From contig NC_092571.1 of assembly GCF_037975245.1 (NCBI RefSeq), forward strand, positions 10,985,917 through 11,049,916: a stretch of 64,000 nt of DNA. The letters run 5' to 3'. The stretch is from Apostichopus japonicus (Eukaryota; Echinodermata; Holothuroidea; Aspidochirotida; Stichopodidae). Of this stretch, positions 1-10,969 are shown piece after piece. Position numbers and translations under genes: made by a program. The first letter of the stretch is position 1; each line of letters starts with the position of its first letter. The notes beneath the pieces were generated by a model. It was not told the origin of the DNA. It searched no databases and saw only the letters and a list, made by a program, of their open reading frames with translations.

Positions 1-231
1 CAGCTCTCCCATCAACTGAGTAATAAACACCTTTGAAGAGCTAAATTTAGGGGATTGGGTGTGACAATGACACCTGCAAGTGTTGATAAATTTAACACCA
101 GCGAGGTGTTAGATTTTCAACACTCGGAAAGGGTAAAATTAGCAAGGAGGGTGTTGTCCCTGTACGAGCTAGGCTGAAGTGTTTGATATAACACTTATCG
201 ATTACTTTTCAACACTTCATTTTTTTGAGTG
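1..231. mobile_element. Right end of a TA-target TIR transposon (copy A, partial)
   Basis: The terminal ~35 bases (TTCATTTTTTTGAGTG, then TA at 232-233) match the right ends of the elements at 3846-6675 and 10972-13746. The interior shares only the style of those elements: scattered GTGTTNAA / TTNAACAC words at 80-215. It is therefore a related but different subfamily. The rest of the element lies left of the window. It interrupts the IgSF pseudogene, whose coding similarity resumes at 234. Confidence 0.75.
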
Positions 232-819
232 TAGGCTGCACAGTGATATTTTCATTTTCATTTACAATATATATGTCAATAGCAATGTCATTAGGACAGT
301 ATAAAGCAAAGTTCTCTCCTGCAAAAAAGATGCCGTCAAATCCATTTAATAGGACACATTCTTTCACCTCACGGTTCACCACTTGAAGACGTGCGTGTAG
401 TTCATACTTCCAAAACACCGATTTAATAAGACTAAACCAAGGGAAATGCCAAGTACATGTATATATATATATAGGTGAATCCGATGTATTAAGATCTAGA
501 ATCAATAACTTATACTCTTCCTTGGAGGATAAAACTTGATAGCGTTCGTCGATCGCACCTAGGTTACCACCTTGAGGTAACAACTGAGTATTATGGATCT
601 TGCCCTTTCAGTATCTTTATATTCTTAGCCCCTTCAGGAAGATTGTATTTCAGAACAACGGTATCAGCGGTGTATGCAAAGAATATTCGTTCCGTATCAG
701 AATATGTAGTATTGAACGTCATTCCCCCTCCGTTAACAGATCAAGCATCCAGTTTAGTAACACAAAGCAGGTGCGTATCCAGGGCGGGGGCGTTGGGGGC
801 GCGCGCCCCCCGGGTAAGA

Positions 820-960
820 AAAAGAGGAGAGAAAAAAAAGAGAAGAAAAAAGGAAAAAAGAGGGGAAAAAAGAGGAGGAGGAGAGGAAGGAAGGGAAAAG
901 AAAAAGAAGAAAGAGAGAAAAAGGAGAAAAGGAGGGAGTAAAAGAAAAACGCGAAGACAC
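820..960 (+). repeat. Polypurine (GA-rich) tract
   Basis: About 140 bases are almost purely A and G on the plus strand, just inside the left terminus of the hAT-like element. The Lys/Arg/Glu-rich and Ser/Phe-rich frames across it are composition artefacts. Confidence 0.85.
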
Positions 961-1317
961 CGGGGAGAGAAAGAGGAACAGTGACATCATTACAGCGCTG
1001 AAGGGTAGCCAGTGACGGATCAATGATTTCGTAAAAGTGTGACTCACCCTACCCCTTACACCGACAACTCCATTTTTTGACGTTTCCATTTTCCTCTCTC
1101 ACTAATGATCTATATATGTACTATATATGGTCTATCATAACGCGTGTGTAGAATTGTGCTATGAAACCAACTGTGGCTGGTCTCAAACTCGACCGTGCCG
1201 TCGGGGAACATGACGCATTTTGGGATGGGGGCGACCGCCCGCCCCCCCCCCATTCAGCATTTTTTTAAATGATATCGCTAAGTAATTTCAAAATAGAAAG
1301 TGCTTAGAGGCAACTTA

Positions 1318-1494
1318 CAAGGCCTGGGAAGTGTCATTTCCAGCGATCTGGGAGACATTTTCGGCCAAAATTTGCTTGTACGCTTCGCGCTAACAAATGG
1401 TCCTGGGTAGTGCCATTTCCAGCGATCTGGGAGGCATTTTCGGCCAAAATTTTCTTGTACGCTTCGCGCCAACCTATGGTGGCGCTACGCTTAG
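1318..1494. repeat. Two copies of a ~90-base transposon subrepeat
   Basis: Two direct copies (about 1322-1400 and 1403-1494) share GGGAAGTG, TTTCCAGCGATCTGGGAG, TTTTCGGCCAAAATTT, GTACGCTTCGCGC and TGGTGGCGCTACGCTTAGAT. Further copies are at 2127-2224 (inside the nested element), 2822-2925 (by the right end of the outer element) and 43996-44120. It behaves as a shared subterminal module of a hAT-like family. Confidence 0.75.
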
Positions 1495-1904
1495 ATAATT
1501 TGCCTACAGGCTTCGCCCCTCCCTTGGCAAATTCCTCGCTACGCGCCTGTTCGAATTTGTAACGCAAACAGCAGATATCACATCATATCAGTGAGCATGA
1601 AAATGGCGTTCTAGGATGAAAAGCCTCAAAACTGTCCGACTTGCCTGAAAAAATAACCAAAAATTTTCGCGCGAGAAGCGCGCGTTCAACGTGTTCATGT
1701 CAATATCATATAAGCAAGCATAGGTTATTACATCGCATGCCATCATGTACCGTACGGTCCGTTAAAATTGCGCAGTATTTCGCGGGATGCTAATGTAAAC
1801 AACGACATGTCTCATGTAGATGTATAAAAAGCATGGAGGTCCAATTATGTCAAAACTCTCTTTTACATTAGTAATGGCGAATTAGGGGCTGCACCCCCGC
1901 CGCG

Positions 1905-2286
1905 CAGTGGCGGAGCGTCCATACGGTCGGGGGGTGGATGCCCCCCCCCCCCTGACGGACTCAAATGGACTGCTGGCGCCTTTTTCAGCTCTTTACCACT
2001 TTTTACTTATTCTAGATTATTAACTTTTTTATTGCGCTCTCATCTACTTATTGACATTTGTCACATTTTGTTGGTGTAATTTGGCGATGACACCTTATTC
2101 TTCGTTTATCTGCAAATTAGCCAGGCCCGGAAAGGGTCATTTCCGGCGATCTAGGGAGTATCTTTATTCAAAAATTTTCTGTACGCTACGCGCCAACCAG
2201 TGGTGGCGCTCCTCTTAGATAGTGTAGAAAGCGCTCCTACAGACCATTCTCGCCACTCCTGACCAATACCCCTAGCTCCGCCACTG
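1905..2286. mobile_element. Nested hAT-like MITE with 8-bp target duplication
   Basis: The inverted termini CAGTGGCGGAGC (1905) and GCTCCGCCACTG (ending 2286) are flanked by a perfect 8-bp duplication CCGCCGCG (1897-1904 and 2287-2294). An 8-bp duplication with CAG termini is the hAT pattern. The element is 382 bp, non-coding, contains a C/G homopolymer near 1930-1952 and carries the ~90-base subrepeat near its right end. Confidence 0.88.
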
Positions 2287-2990
2287 CCGCCGCGCCTCCT
2301 ACGCCTATGTGTGTAGTGTTCGGTTTCGGAAATATCTGCTATTTTTTCATTTCCTTCAACCAAGTTTTATAATAGCCGTTATAAGAGGTTTTAATGTTTG
2401 TACACCAATAAATTAACTGTGTCTGAATTTTCCAAAATTTCTGACCAACATTCTGCATCACACTTCCCTCTACTCGTGCAATTTTGACCGGTCTGTTAGG
2501 GGTTCAAGGAAGTTTTTCTATATTGGTTGTCCATAGATGAAATTTTGTACAACATTATGGGTATGTTTTGAAGTGAGTTTATTCACGAGAAATGTGAATT
2601 TTCAAATTCTGAACAAATATGGGGCTTGAAAAGTGGGACTGACGGGTATTGTGGGCCGCGACGTAGAATCACCTACAAAAGCAAAGACCCACAGGAGATG
2701 CCATCAGGTCGAACATGATGTGTGCCGGGTTGACAAACTTCAAAAAGGTAAGGATGGAAAAAAAAACTATTAGGAAATACCTGGTTCTCAGGCAAAAAGT
2801 GTACATCTGGTTGGTCATTTCAAGCCCGAGAAGTGCCGTTTCCGGTGATCTGGGGGGGTTTCAAAACAAGAAATTTTCTTGTACGCTGCGCGCCAACCGA
2901 TGGTGGCGCTCCGCTTAGATAGTAATTCGCGCCCCCCGGGTTTGAAAATCCTGGATACGCGCCTGCAAAGCATACGAGAAAGTGCTCCAT

Positions 2991-3845
2991 AACGAACTAT
3001 ATTCAATTCATATAAAAAAAACACATATTTTGACCTTGTGCCAAACATTCCAACACCCTTCTCAGTTGCTGCATAAATTTTCGTTGATAAACGTGGGAAT
3101 CTTTACTGTGTAGATGAAATGATTGTTTTCATTTAGAATGCATAAATTTCGATTTGTGGATAGTCTAGCTGTTGAAAAGAAATTTCACTTTCAGTTTATC
3201 CCAGTATAAATTCAAGCTATGCATGAACAGCATACGATTTATATAAGTGCACGACCCCGCACGCACTGATGCACATTCACGTATCGTTTTCGAGATTTCT
3301 AGAGTAAGGCAGAATATGTCATCAAAACGGAACTAGCATTGTTGGATATATGCGGCAAATGCGTACACCAGTAATCCGACCTTAATGTTTTCGAACCTCT
3401 GGATTACGGAATGCCATAAAATGTCCAACGCAATATAATATAATATAAAAGTCTCCTGTGTAACTGCGCACTACAACTTTGTACAGTGACCATTTAGGAG
3501 TATGAAGTCACGCCATGTGTTCCAAATATCGAACTTTTCTATTGGTATGTCGAAAACAAATTCAGCTTATCAATACCTTCTCTGGCGTTACTCTTTATCA
3601 ACTGACACCATGCTTACCAATGTGACAATTTATTATTACAACAGTCTTCTGTTTTGTGAAGCAAACATTTTAGACAGACAAGACCATAACCTAAAGTTTT
3701 TCGTTTAACATCCCTTCCTATGTTGAGTGGTTTCGCCCTATCCAGAGGTGTTGAAAATATTCATATATTGACGGGTAGGCAAATAAGTTTACGTACGAAA
3801 GTAGGTACAATATTTACATGATCTTACGACTTACTAACTAGTATA
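2991..3845 (-). other. 5' flank of IgSF pseudogene 1 (paralogous to that of gene 4)
   Basis: This stretch aligns by eye with 47095-47943 upstream of gene 4. Shared blocks include TTTTGACCTTGT, GGGAATCTTTACTGTGTAGATG, TTTCACTTTCAGTTTATCCC and the end at ACTTACTAACTAGTATA. No gene is seen. As the conserved upstream region it is the best place to look for a promoter; no convincing TATA box was identified. Confidence 0.6.
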
Positions 3846-4173
3846 CAGGCCCCCCCAAAAAATGGAGTGTTGAATTTGAACACTTTCCAGGTGTAACCGT
3901 TCACCCTACACCTGAAGGGTTACTCTGACCCTGAGTAGGGTTGCGTAATTTATGTAGCGTGTATTTTTTAACACCTGCAGAAAGTGTACTTTCAGTTCGA
4001 GCATTCCGATTGGTCAAACCTCCCGTCAGCTGTATTCTAAGTGCAGGTTAAGTGTTTAAACGGTACCACCGTACCGTGAACACCCATTTATCGTACCTAG
4101 CAATACTTGTACCAGTTTGTCGGCATTTATCGTTACTAAACGTACTATAGTAACCACGGCCATATATACGTTC

Positions 4174-5529
4174 ATGCCACAAAACGTTACGTACTCAGTG
4201 TGCGATAACGAGCTACAATGGCATGAAAATAACGTTATAGGAGACTGGGGCCTGGAAGAATTGATTGAAAAATTCGAAGGTGTGTTTTGATATTATTTAA
4301 GTGAACGTGACAAGAACGAGATATGCTTAGAGACCCACGACTAAGCTGGGTGGACGAATGCATTTGAATCGCTTGCGTTACGTAGACCTAACGTTAAAGT
4401 CATACAATAAGTTAATATAATAGGCTAGCTGCTGTTTGTCATAGTCAACTCATAATTGTCAACGAATCAGTGTAGCCTATACATACAAATAAACATTAAA
4501 TGGAATTGCCTACGGACGGACGGAGGACTTTGGTCTAGGCCTTTATTATAATCTAGTGCATTCTATTCCTTTTTGTGCGTTAACTGTAACTTCGTATACC
4601 CTGCGAGTCACTTTTTTAAGTAGTAGTACTACTACTACTACTATTACTACTACTACTACTACTAATAGGCCTAGTACTAGTAGGGTATACTTAGGCTATT
4701 TCAAGACAATGCATTTTAAATAGCATCGGGCATGGGCCTATATTTACGCTAGTACTATGTTTAATAAGGGATAAACATATATTCATGTAATGCAATATAT
4801 AATTACCACTAATTGCCAATTCAGCTTGTAAGTTGTGGCAAGTAGGCCGGAGCTGATGTGGGTTGGTGATACTTTTAGACCTAGGCCCAACTATAATTTA
4901 GCTATATTATGGAAGTGATCTAGCTGTTATAATTCATAGCAATCTACACAATTGCATACAGTGGGAGTGAGCATTGTTTTAAGCATTGTTAACATGATGC
5001 ATTGGTTGTAATAGTTGCCTACATTGTCTGATGAAAGTTTAATGCAAGTTCCTGTTTTGACAAGAATCACTGTAGGCCATCTGGCTTTCTAGATTCAAAC
5101 GTACTCTAAGAAGTTAGAATCACAACTGATTAAATTGTGGGCATTTTCTTTAGGAATGTTCATGTTTTTTGAGGGGTACATGTAAATAACTGCTTATGCT
5201 CCAAGAAGGTTTTAACACAACTTCATTATGATGGGAATTTTCTTTTCTTTTCTTTGTTGTTACTTAGGAAGCATCAACTTGGAGTTCTATTTGCACAAGA
5301 TTTCAGAAAGACCTCAGCAATATGTGTTACTTCTTGGAGGAAGCAAAATACACCCCAAGCAGTCATTTGTGATCATCCAGAGACATGCCCTACCCCAGAG
5401 GACATTTATGAAGATATTGATGTTTTCTTCAAATTATTCTACGTGTTAAATCTGAATTATACCAAATTGCAAGTCTCGGTGCCTGGGAACTTTTCCAAAA
5501 AGTTGTCTACAAGTTTCCTGGTGGTGTGA
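4174..5529 (+). pseudogene. Captured two-exon fragment resembling a SAMD3-like gene (copy B)
   Basis: Exon 1 (4174-4279) opens with ATG and encodes 35 codons ending DWGLEELIEKFE, which looks like a SAM-domain segment, then a GT splice donor at 4280. Exon 2 starts at 5268 after a pyrimidine tract and TTACTTAG. Both junctions are phase 1, so the frame runs across: SINLEFYLQKISERPQQ, then YVLLLGGSKIHPKQSFVII and HALPQ. At about 5399 the family-like frame shifts by one base to EDIYEDIDVFFKLFYVLNL and NYTKLQ. The pattern LLLG...FVII...VD.FFK.FYVLNLNY is what I know from the C-terminal part of SAMD3-like/uncharacterised proteins of fish and invertebrates. Most of the parent gene is missing. It sits inside a TA-target element and is probably a captured, now broken, host-type gene fragment. 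The family name is tentative. Confidence 0.5.
4618..4665. repeat. (TAC)n microsatellite
   Basis: Run of TAC/TAG triplets with one TAT interruption in the transposon intron. The sister copy at 11685-11740 is longer. Confidence 0.9.
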
Positions 5530-6164
5530 AACACAACCAGATTTAAGATTTTTATGCTCACCGTGCCGACAAAAAAGACAAAGTTACTGCAGTTTAGCAG
5601 TTGTCATAGACAGAACTCCATGGTTCCTCATCCCATGGATCAGAATGTATGTAAAGTTGTTGCTTATTTGAAATTGACTTTGGGAAGAGTTGTTTCTTTG
5701 TGTTTAATCTGGAATACCAAAAGGCATGTGCAAAAAAATATAGACCAAGTAACTGCACTGTAGCAATTGAAAATGTTGGCACTTTTAAGTTGACTTAATT
5801 CCACAAGACAATACTTTTATAGCCTAAATTGTTCGTTTTACATTTAATGGGATATAATAAATGGACCTCTGGAATAGGAAGGTAGTAGGGTGTTTAATTG
5901 CTGAAAGTCGCACATTCTGAATTGTTTGTGTTGTCATTGCTTTTTGCTGTCTCTTAAATGTAACTATCTGATGTGGGCGATTCAAACATGCATCCATATT
6001 GTTTACCTAATTACTAGGTAATAATTAACCTAAAACCTGTATAAAATATTTACTAAACTGGTGCGATGTAAACTTTTCTGGCAAATTTTTACATAACAGT
6101 ATTGTATTTGCGTTACATAATAAACATGTAAAACTTTACAAACCAGCAATTAAATATACATCCA

Positions 6165-6640
6165 GAAGTATTAACGAGAGAGCACTATTGGGTGTTGAGA
6201 GTCCATTAAGTATCATCTTGACACAGATAACAAATAAACACTATATGGTGGTAATTCTACTCACTGAAGCAGAACTTTGACACCCAGAAGTCAAAAAATG
6301 AGCACTAAAGTGTTAATTATACTCCCTGAAGTGCAATTTTGACACCCAGAAGTGCTAACAAATGAACACTCTATGGTGTTAATTTTACTTATTGAAGTGT
6401 CATGTTGACACCCAGAAGTTCTAACAAATGAAGACTTTATGGTGTTAATTTTACTCCCTGTAGTGTACCTTCAACACCAGGAAGTGTTATTTTGACACTC
6501 AAAAAAAAGTTTAACATGTTTGGGTGTTGTTAAGGCAACACTCGCAAAGTGTTATATTATGTTACACTTCTGAAGTGTTAATTTAACCCGGTGGGTGTAA
6601 TCCCTAATCCAAACAGGGTGGGGTGTTAAATTCAACACTT
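6165..6640. repeat. Subterminal degenerate repeats of element B
   Basis: About five ~60-base units share GGTGTTAATTTTACTCCCTG, GAAGTG and TTGACACCCAGAAGT. They occupy the last 500 bases of the element, the position where transposase-binding subterminal repeats occur in several DNA transposon families. The same block is at 13225-13710. Confidence 0.7.
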
Positions 6641-8639
6641 TACGATTCAAATTTAACACTTCATTCTTTTGAGTGTATAGTTATCACACATGAGAACGAT
6701 GACCCTGCAAATAAAGTACCATACTGAGTAACTTTTTTAACTGAGAATTGTAACGCTTAATTACAATTACCATGCTTGCTGTGTAACAAGTTTGAGGTAT
6801 GACAATAGCCCAGGTTATGGTAAGCCTAGGCTAGGGGTATCCCACGTGTTATCTTCAATCTCACCTTTTAACTATAGCTTTCAAGATGGAATAGTAGAAA
6901 GAAGCCGCCAATCACAGATCGTAGTATAAAACCGGGTGTTGGACACGTTGCAAAATATGTAGGAATCAGAAACATCTATAAGGCGAAACCTACAATTTAC
7001 CGGTTCAAAGTCTTTATGATTGGTTCAGTTGTCATACATGTTTATGTTATATGAAAGAAGACAATAAAAGAAACACAATGGTGAAAAAAACTGTTCAAAT
7101 TTCTTTTTCTGTTAAAGAAATGTTCAAGTGTAAAGTTTTATCAGATTGTGTAGAAACTGCTGAAATCTGACAAGCTGTGATGTCACATCCTCACATTCCT
7201 GAAAAGTTTTGGGTTTTTTCTATAAATATATTGTGAGATTTCATGACTTTCACCCAAAAGATATGTCAGGAGATCTCATATTTGTCAAAGTAAGTATTTG
7301 AGATTAAACATCTGAAGAATTTTTGATAATATTATTTTCAAATTTGTTAAAAAATGTAAATAATTTTGAAAGAAATATATTCACAAATGTTAAGAAAGTG
7401 AGGATGTGACGTCACACCCTCACGGTAAGTCTTTCTACACCAGTCGTTTTCAAAAAAAATTTGATCTCTTTAAAGTGTCATATGTCCTTAACAGAGCATG
7501 CTATCATGGTAGTTTCTTTCACTGTTCATTTTGTCTTTTTGTGCACTTTCATACAAAACAGACATTGCAAACACCTGAACCAATCCTTGAAGTGCGTCAT
7601 CATCGAGGCAAGTATCGTGCTTCTACAAGTGATGTATGAACAAAGTAGATTTCATATACATCTTCTGTTAACAATGATAACTTCATCTACCTCCCTTAAT
7701 GCTCATCCTATGAAATATTGATTCCCTTTCGTCTTGTCTAATTTGAGCAAGATGGCATATGTTAATGCCCTGTTTCAGAATTTGACTCATGGAAGCCTCG
7801 GGTGCGGTTGAAGGGTCATGCCCTTGGTGTTGGTTACCGGTTAGTCTACGATGGTTATACATTACACAGATTCCACCACTCAAAAATAGACGATAAATTT
7901 ACCAACTGGTTTCTGTCGATTTATTCACTTCTTTTCTCAAATTAATCACGGCGATGAAAGTAATTTTTATGAGACTCTTTACATTCGAATGCCTGTCGGT
8001 ATCTTAAAGGAGCGTAAAATATTTAAATATATTCCTTACTATTGTAAGGACTTCAATATCCTCGCGCCACTTCCAACGGTTCTCTTCCTTTTAATGAGAG
8101 ATTTTATTTGCCTCATCGCCAGTTTCATCTACCACTCACATTTCTACACGGAGTCAACCGCTAACTTATATGATAGAGATATTTGATGGAAAACAACAAT
8201 AAAGGTAAATCTTGCTTTGTTTGGGAGATATCCTACTAGCCTGGTGTCTCACGCTTTAAACTCAAGTTTAAACTCTGCAGGGTCAGTTGATACTGCTCCT
8301 ACAAAAGTCAAATTAAAGCGGATTTTCAACATAAGAAAACGTAGAACAGCTCATAAAATGCAATATTCTATATGCTAGAATATTGCTTATTTAAAGCTTT
8401 CAACTAAGATTCTACTGATACGTTGTGTGTATAAGTATAGTGGTGTCCCCATTTACATAACACAAACGATAGCTACCAAAGGACATGGTGTGCAAATATC
8501 CGTATAGTTTTAAGACCGAAAGACGAGCACCCTGCCCGGCTATTCCCTCATATTATTTAATGTATATAGTTTAGAGATCCAAGGATCAGGAAGCCTTACA
8601 GTAGCTTATTTGAGACCCTTCCAATGCTAGATCGTGGAC

Positions 8640-8995
8640 GAAATATTGAATGTGCTATGTAGTTCTTCCTTGTTTCATTTTTAACCATTGCATATATCTC
8701 CACGATATTTGTTTTCAAGTGCTAAGCACGTCTTCATAACGATGGGAAAGTTGAATGGAGGTCGTGTTCTTCACGTCAAGTGAATATCTAATTATAAATT
8801 TGTATGTGTATTATGATGTATTATGTATTGCATATGTATTATAAAGTACTTCCTTGTTTCATTTTTACCATTGTATATATCTCCGTGACAATTACTTAAG
8901 AATGCTAAGCACATATTCGTAAGGATGGGGACGCCGAATGGATCCTGTGTACTTCACGTCGAGTAAACATCTAATTAACATAAAATGTCACCTGA
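8640..8995. repeat. Old tandem dimer in the array spacer
   Basis: Two diverged halves of ~180 bases share CTTCCTTGTTTCATTTTT, ACCATTG, ATGCTAAGCAC, GATGGG, GAATGGA and CTTCACGTC. Equivalent dimers are at 15695-16030, 27300-27610, 49595-49930 and 56500-56830, so the duplication predates the spread of the array. Confidence 0.7.
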
Positions 8996-9320
8996 CGATT
9001 GCCAGTGCTTCTATCATAACTGTACGATTCATTACTTAGTGGCAACTCTTCGTATTAGTAGCACCATTGGTCCTTCCTTTTACGTCTTGTTACAGTGCTA
9101 CTTCTGATGGAGAACATAAATTAAGTAGCATACGTAATACCAGAAGGTGTATATGAATGTATGTATTTTAGATCCTCCTGCAAGTAGGAACTCGCGAAGA
9201 AGCCTCATCAATTGGCTTATCAAAGCCGCAAGCTGACCGAAGTCGGTCTCTTAGATTCATATTTAACGTCCATGATTATAAATAGTCAACAACACTGTAA
9301 CTGGACGACATACATTAATC

Positions 9321-9390
9321 TTGGAGTAACTCGAACCGGAGACCTTATGATTGGAAGGCACCGGCGATAACCACAGAGCTAACTAATGCA
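9321..9390 (-). repeat. tRNA-Gly-like SINE head
   Basis: On the minus strand there is an A-box-like TAGCTCTGTGG, an anticodon-loop-like CTTCCAA (as in tRNA-Gly UCC) and a B-box-like GGTTCGAGTTA. The acceptor stem does not close, so this is a tRNA-derived repeat and not a tRNA gene. Related copies are at 16370-16428 (with a deletion) and 50281-50349. Confidence 0.6.
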
Positions 9391-10042
9391 TATCGTTACG
9401 ATTACGCGTAATGGAACAACAAAAAACGTTTGTCTGTGTGCAAAGTATAGCATAAACGTAAAAGATCTAGAATACCCTAATATGCGAGAATATTCCAACA
9501 TTGTATCCAACGCAAGCCGAAATTTAACAGTTTCAACACAGTGTGAGTAATCATAAATAAATGAACGTTCTCGTTAAGCTCCCATTTTTATTAATAGGTT
9601 GCATCTTGGAAGGATTTGTTCTTTAATCTCTAAAATCTAGTTTAGAGACAAAGGATCAGGGAGCCTTACAATAGCTAATGTGAGACCCTATCCGTGATAG
9701 ATCGTCACTGGATGAACACCGGCTAATTTTAAGTCTTCTCTTTTTCGATAAGTGTCCAGAGGATAACGAGGCAGGGTGTGAATTTACTCCCGTTTCTGCT
9801 CCCGGGACCGTCATTTAACGTCCCCATCCGACGAACAAGAGTGTATGCCCTAGAATCTGATCACTTTCTTAAATTGCTAGACCTTACTGCAGTGCAGTCA
9901 TGATGAACAAAGTTGTTTCGAAACCAAGTGAAGAACGGAAACATAACCCTTTTCCCAAGTTCACAAACCAGAAATACCAAATCCACGGAAGACTCCGCAC
10001 ATCACCACTGCCTGCAGCAATGTTTGAATAGGTCAAGAGAAC

Positions 10043-10092
10043 CTGGCTCCCGGCGGAATTTTGATCCTGTAACCTAACGATCTGAACCAAGC
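10043..10092 (-). repeat. Truncated tRNA-Met-like repeat
   Basis: Deleted version of the tRNA-like sequence at 51003-51073. The outer parts GGCTTGGTTCAG and the T-arm-like region remain; the anticodon part is missing. Confidence 0.5.
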
Positions 10093-10328
10093 CTTTGACT
10101 TATATATATATAGCATAAAGGTGGATGAAGGATTTCATAAAGGAGAGAGTAATGCTCCAGTGTTGTTGAAGCATACCTCCTTTAGGGGATGTATGTGTCC
10201 TTCCCCCCATTCTGAGGCTTATATAAAAAGGTTACAACTTATGAGTTCATATCAATGATGACGAGAGAGCTGTTCGGCGATGATGTAGGATATAATCTTA
10301 TTATGTTTTTACTAACAGAGGCACTACT

Positions 10329-10969
10329 CTAATTGTTGTGCGATACATTCAAATCGACATGAATTACGCTTTCATATAGATTTTATATTCAAAGAATAGA
10401 AAATCTTTATGAGAGAAGACTTCTTCCTTCTCCGTTTCGTCTTTTTATGTACAAAAAATAAATAACTGTCAGAGTGACCATAACTAATAGACCTACAATA
10501 ACGGTTGTCACTGTGAAGTCAGTGGCTAAGTTACGCTTTTGCTGAATGGTTATCGCCTTAGTGATATTATTTGATCCTGCGATTACTCGGCATTTTATCG
10601 AATATTGATCTTTCAATTTCGTTTCATTTTGAAAGCTCATGGTAAGAATTATCGACTCATATCCGTTAGATGAATGAGACAAGTTGGCATTGGAAATGAT
10701 ATTTCGGCTTCCAGATAAATCCCTTTCGATTGATGCTTGTATTCGAGGAAAGCTACTGCATGTTAGATTTAAGTTCTCTCCTTCAATAACATTTACAGTC
10801 TGAGGCTCTACCGTTACTTGTAAATCTTCGTAAACAGTAATATTTGGAGTTGAGATGCAGTAGTCATTGTCACTGTTATTCTTATTACACACAAATTTGC
10901 TGTTATTATACAGTGTAGATACATAGTGTATACGTCTCAGCACTATGTTCTCGTTAGTATCTATACATA
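10329..10969 (-). pseudogene. IgSF receptor pseudogene 2, C-terminal half
   Basis: Similarity to the intact IgSF copies begins, reading minus, at 10969 next to the TA-target element and covers the end of the middle domain, the C2-like third Ig domain, the transmembrane helix and part of the tail. The leader, V-like domain and start of the middle domain are absent. Within the third domain the core Trp of IEWDLS is Arg (IERDLS). The tail is frameshifted, ending after RSLLS at 10407, while the paralogous tail (LYESV) and stop lie out of frame down to 10329. The Ig cysteines (LTC, IKC) and the membrane helix remain. The break is at the same TA as in pseudogene 1, but with the opposite half preserved. 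Non-functional. Confidence 0.9.

Larger units (their letters stand above)
768..2965. mobile_element. hAT-like non-autonomous DNA transposon inserted in the IgSF leader
   Basis: The termini are inverted repeats, CAGGTGCGTATCCAGG at the left and the reverse complement of CAGGCGCGTATCCAGG at the right, followed on both sides by GC-rich GGGCGC/GCGCCC tracts. The flanks repeat CAAAG (763-767 and 2966-2970; up to CAAAGCA if two terminal bases are shared). Removing the element restores the leader sequence seen in the intact IgSF copies, so it is a clean insertion. It encodes no recognisable transposase. It holds a polypurine tract, several copies of a ~90-base repeat and a nested element at 1905-2286. 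A CAG start fits hAT termini, but the short duplication leaves the superfamily open. Confidence 0.8.
234..2990 (-). pseudogene. IgSF receptor pseudogene 1, N-terminal half, split by a transposon
   Basis: Read on the minus strand, this starts with an ATG at 2990 (MEHFL, as in the intact copies at 19231 and 52483). It is interrupted after about eight codons by the 768-2965 insertion, then continues through the leader and the V-like Ig domain into the start of the middle domain, stopping at the TA at 232-233. Damage visible beyond the two insertions: a one-base deletion near 748 at the CTTCGG of the leader; a Cys-to-Tyr change in the first Ig cysteine; a frameshift and TAA near 590-596 where paralogues read HTQ; and a TA-dinucleotide expansion at 459-473 that adds residues just before the second Ig cysteine (reads IYIYTC). 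The open part of the frame is 234-583. The mid-domain words KYELHAR match gene 4, whereas the leader matches genes 3 and 5. The third Ig domain, membrane helix and tail are absent. This is a non-functional member of the array. Confidence 0.9.
3846..6675 (+). mobile_element. 2.8-kb TA-target TIR transposon, copy B
   Basis: The element is flanked by TA at 3844-3845 and 6676-6677. Joining the flanks gives ACTAGTATATAGTTATC, exactly the sequence found uninterrupted at 47932-47948 upstream of gene 4, so the boundaries are secure. The termini are imperfect inverted repeats (CA.GC..AAAAAATGGAGTGTTG at the left; reverse complement of the right CACTCAAAAGAATGAAGTG). A TA target is typical of Tc1/mariner-type and ISL2EU-type elements. 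No transposase is present. The interior carries two exon-like segments of a SAM-type gene (4174-4279, 5268 onward), a TAC microsatellite and subterminal GTGTTAATTTTACTCC repeats near the right end. It is near-identical to 10972-13746. Confidence 0.9.
6678..10328. repeat. Duplicated intergenic block (unit 1), no gene seen
   Basis: This non-coding block is near-identical to 13749-17420 and clearly related to 47944-51300. It separates consecutive IgSF copies, so it is the spacer of the array. It includes a tandem dimer (8640-8995) and two tRNA-derived repeat heads (9321-9390, 10043-10092). Short open frames in it are not conserved between the copies and I do not support any. Confidence 0.8.

Noticed and set aside
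600-1089. Lys/Arg/Glu-rich and Ser/Phe-rich frames
   Set aside because: They are read through the polypurine tract on either strand; they span the transposon boundary and are not genes.
768-2970. Assigning the outer insertion firmly to hAT
   Set aside because: The exact duplication visible is only 5-7 bases, not the expected 8; kept as hAT-like only.
5554-5782. Frames of 69 and 62 codons in the 3' part of the TA-target element, present in both copies
   Set aside because: Conserved only because the elements are near-identical. The two frames overlap on opposite strands and show no family resemblance.
7406-7883. Short frames in the array spacer (also 14459-14936)
   Set aside because: Same near-identical duplicate DNA. 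Frames are truncated by small indels between copies (for example 77 versus 61 codons), as for non-coding DNA.
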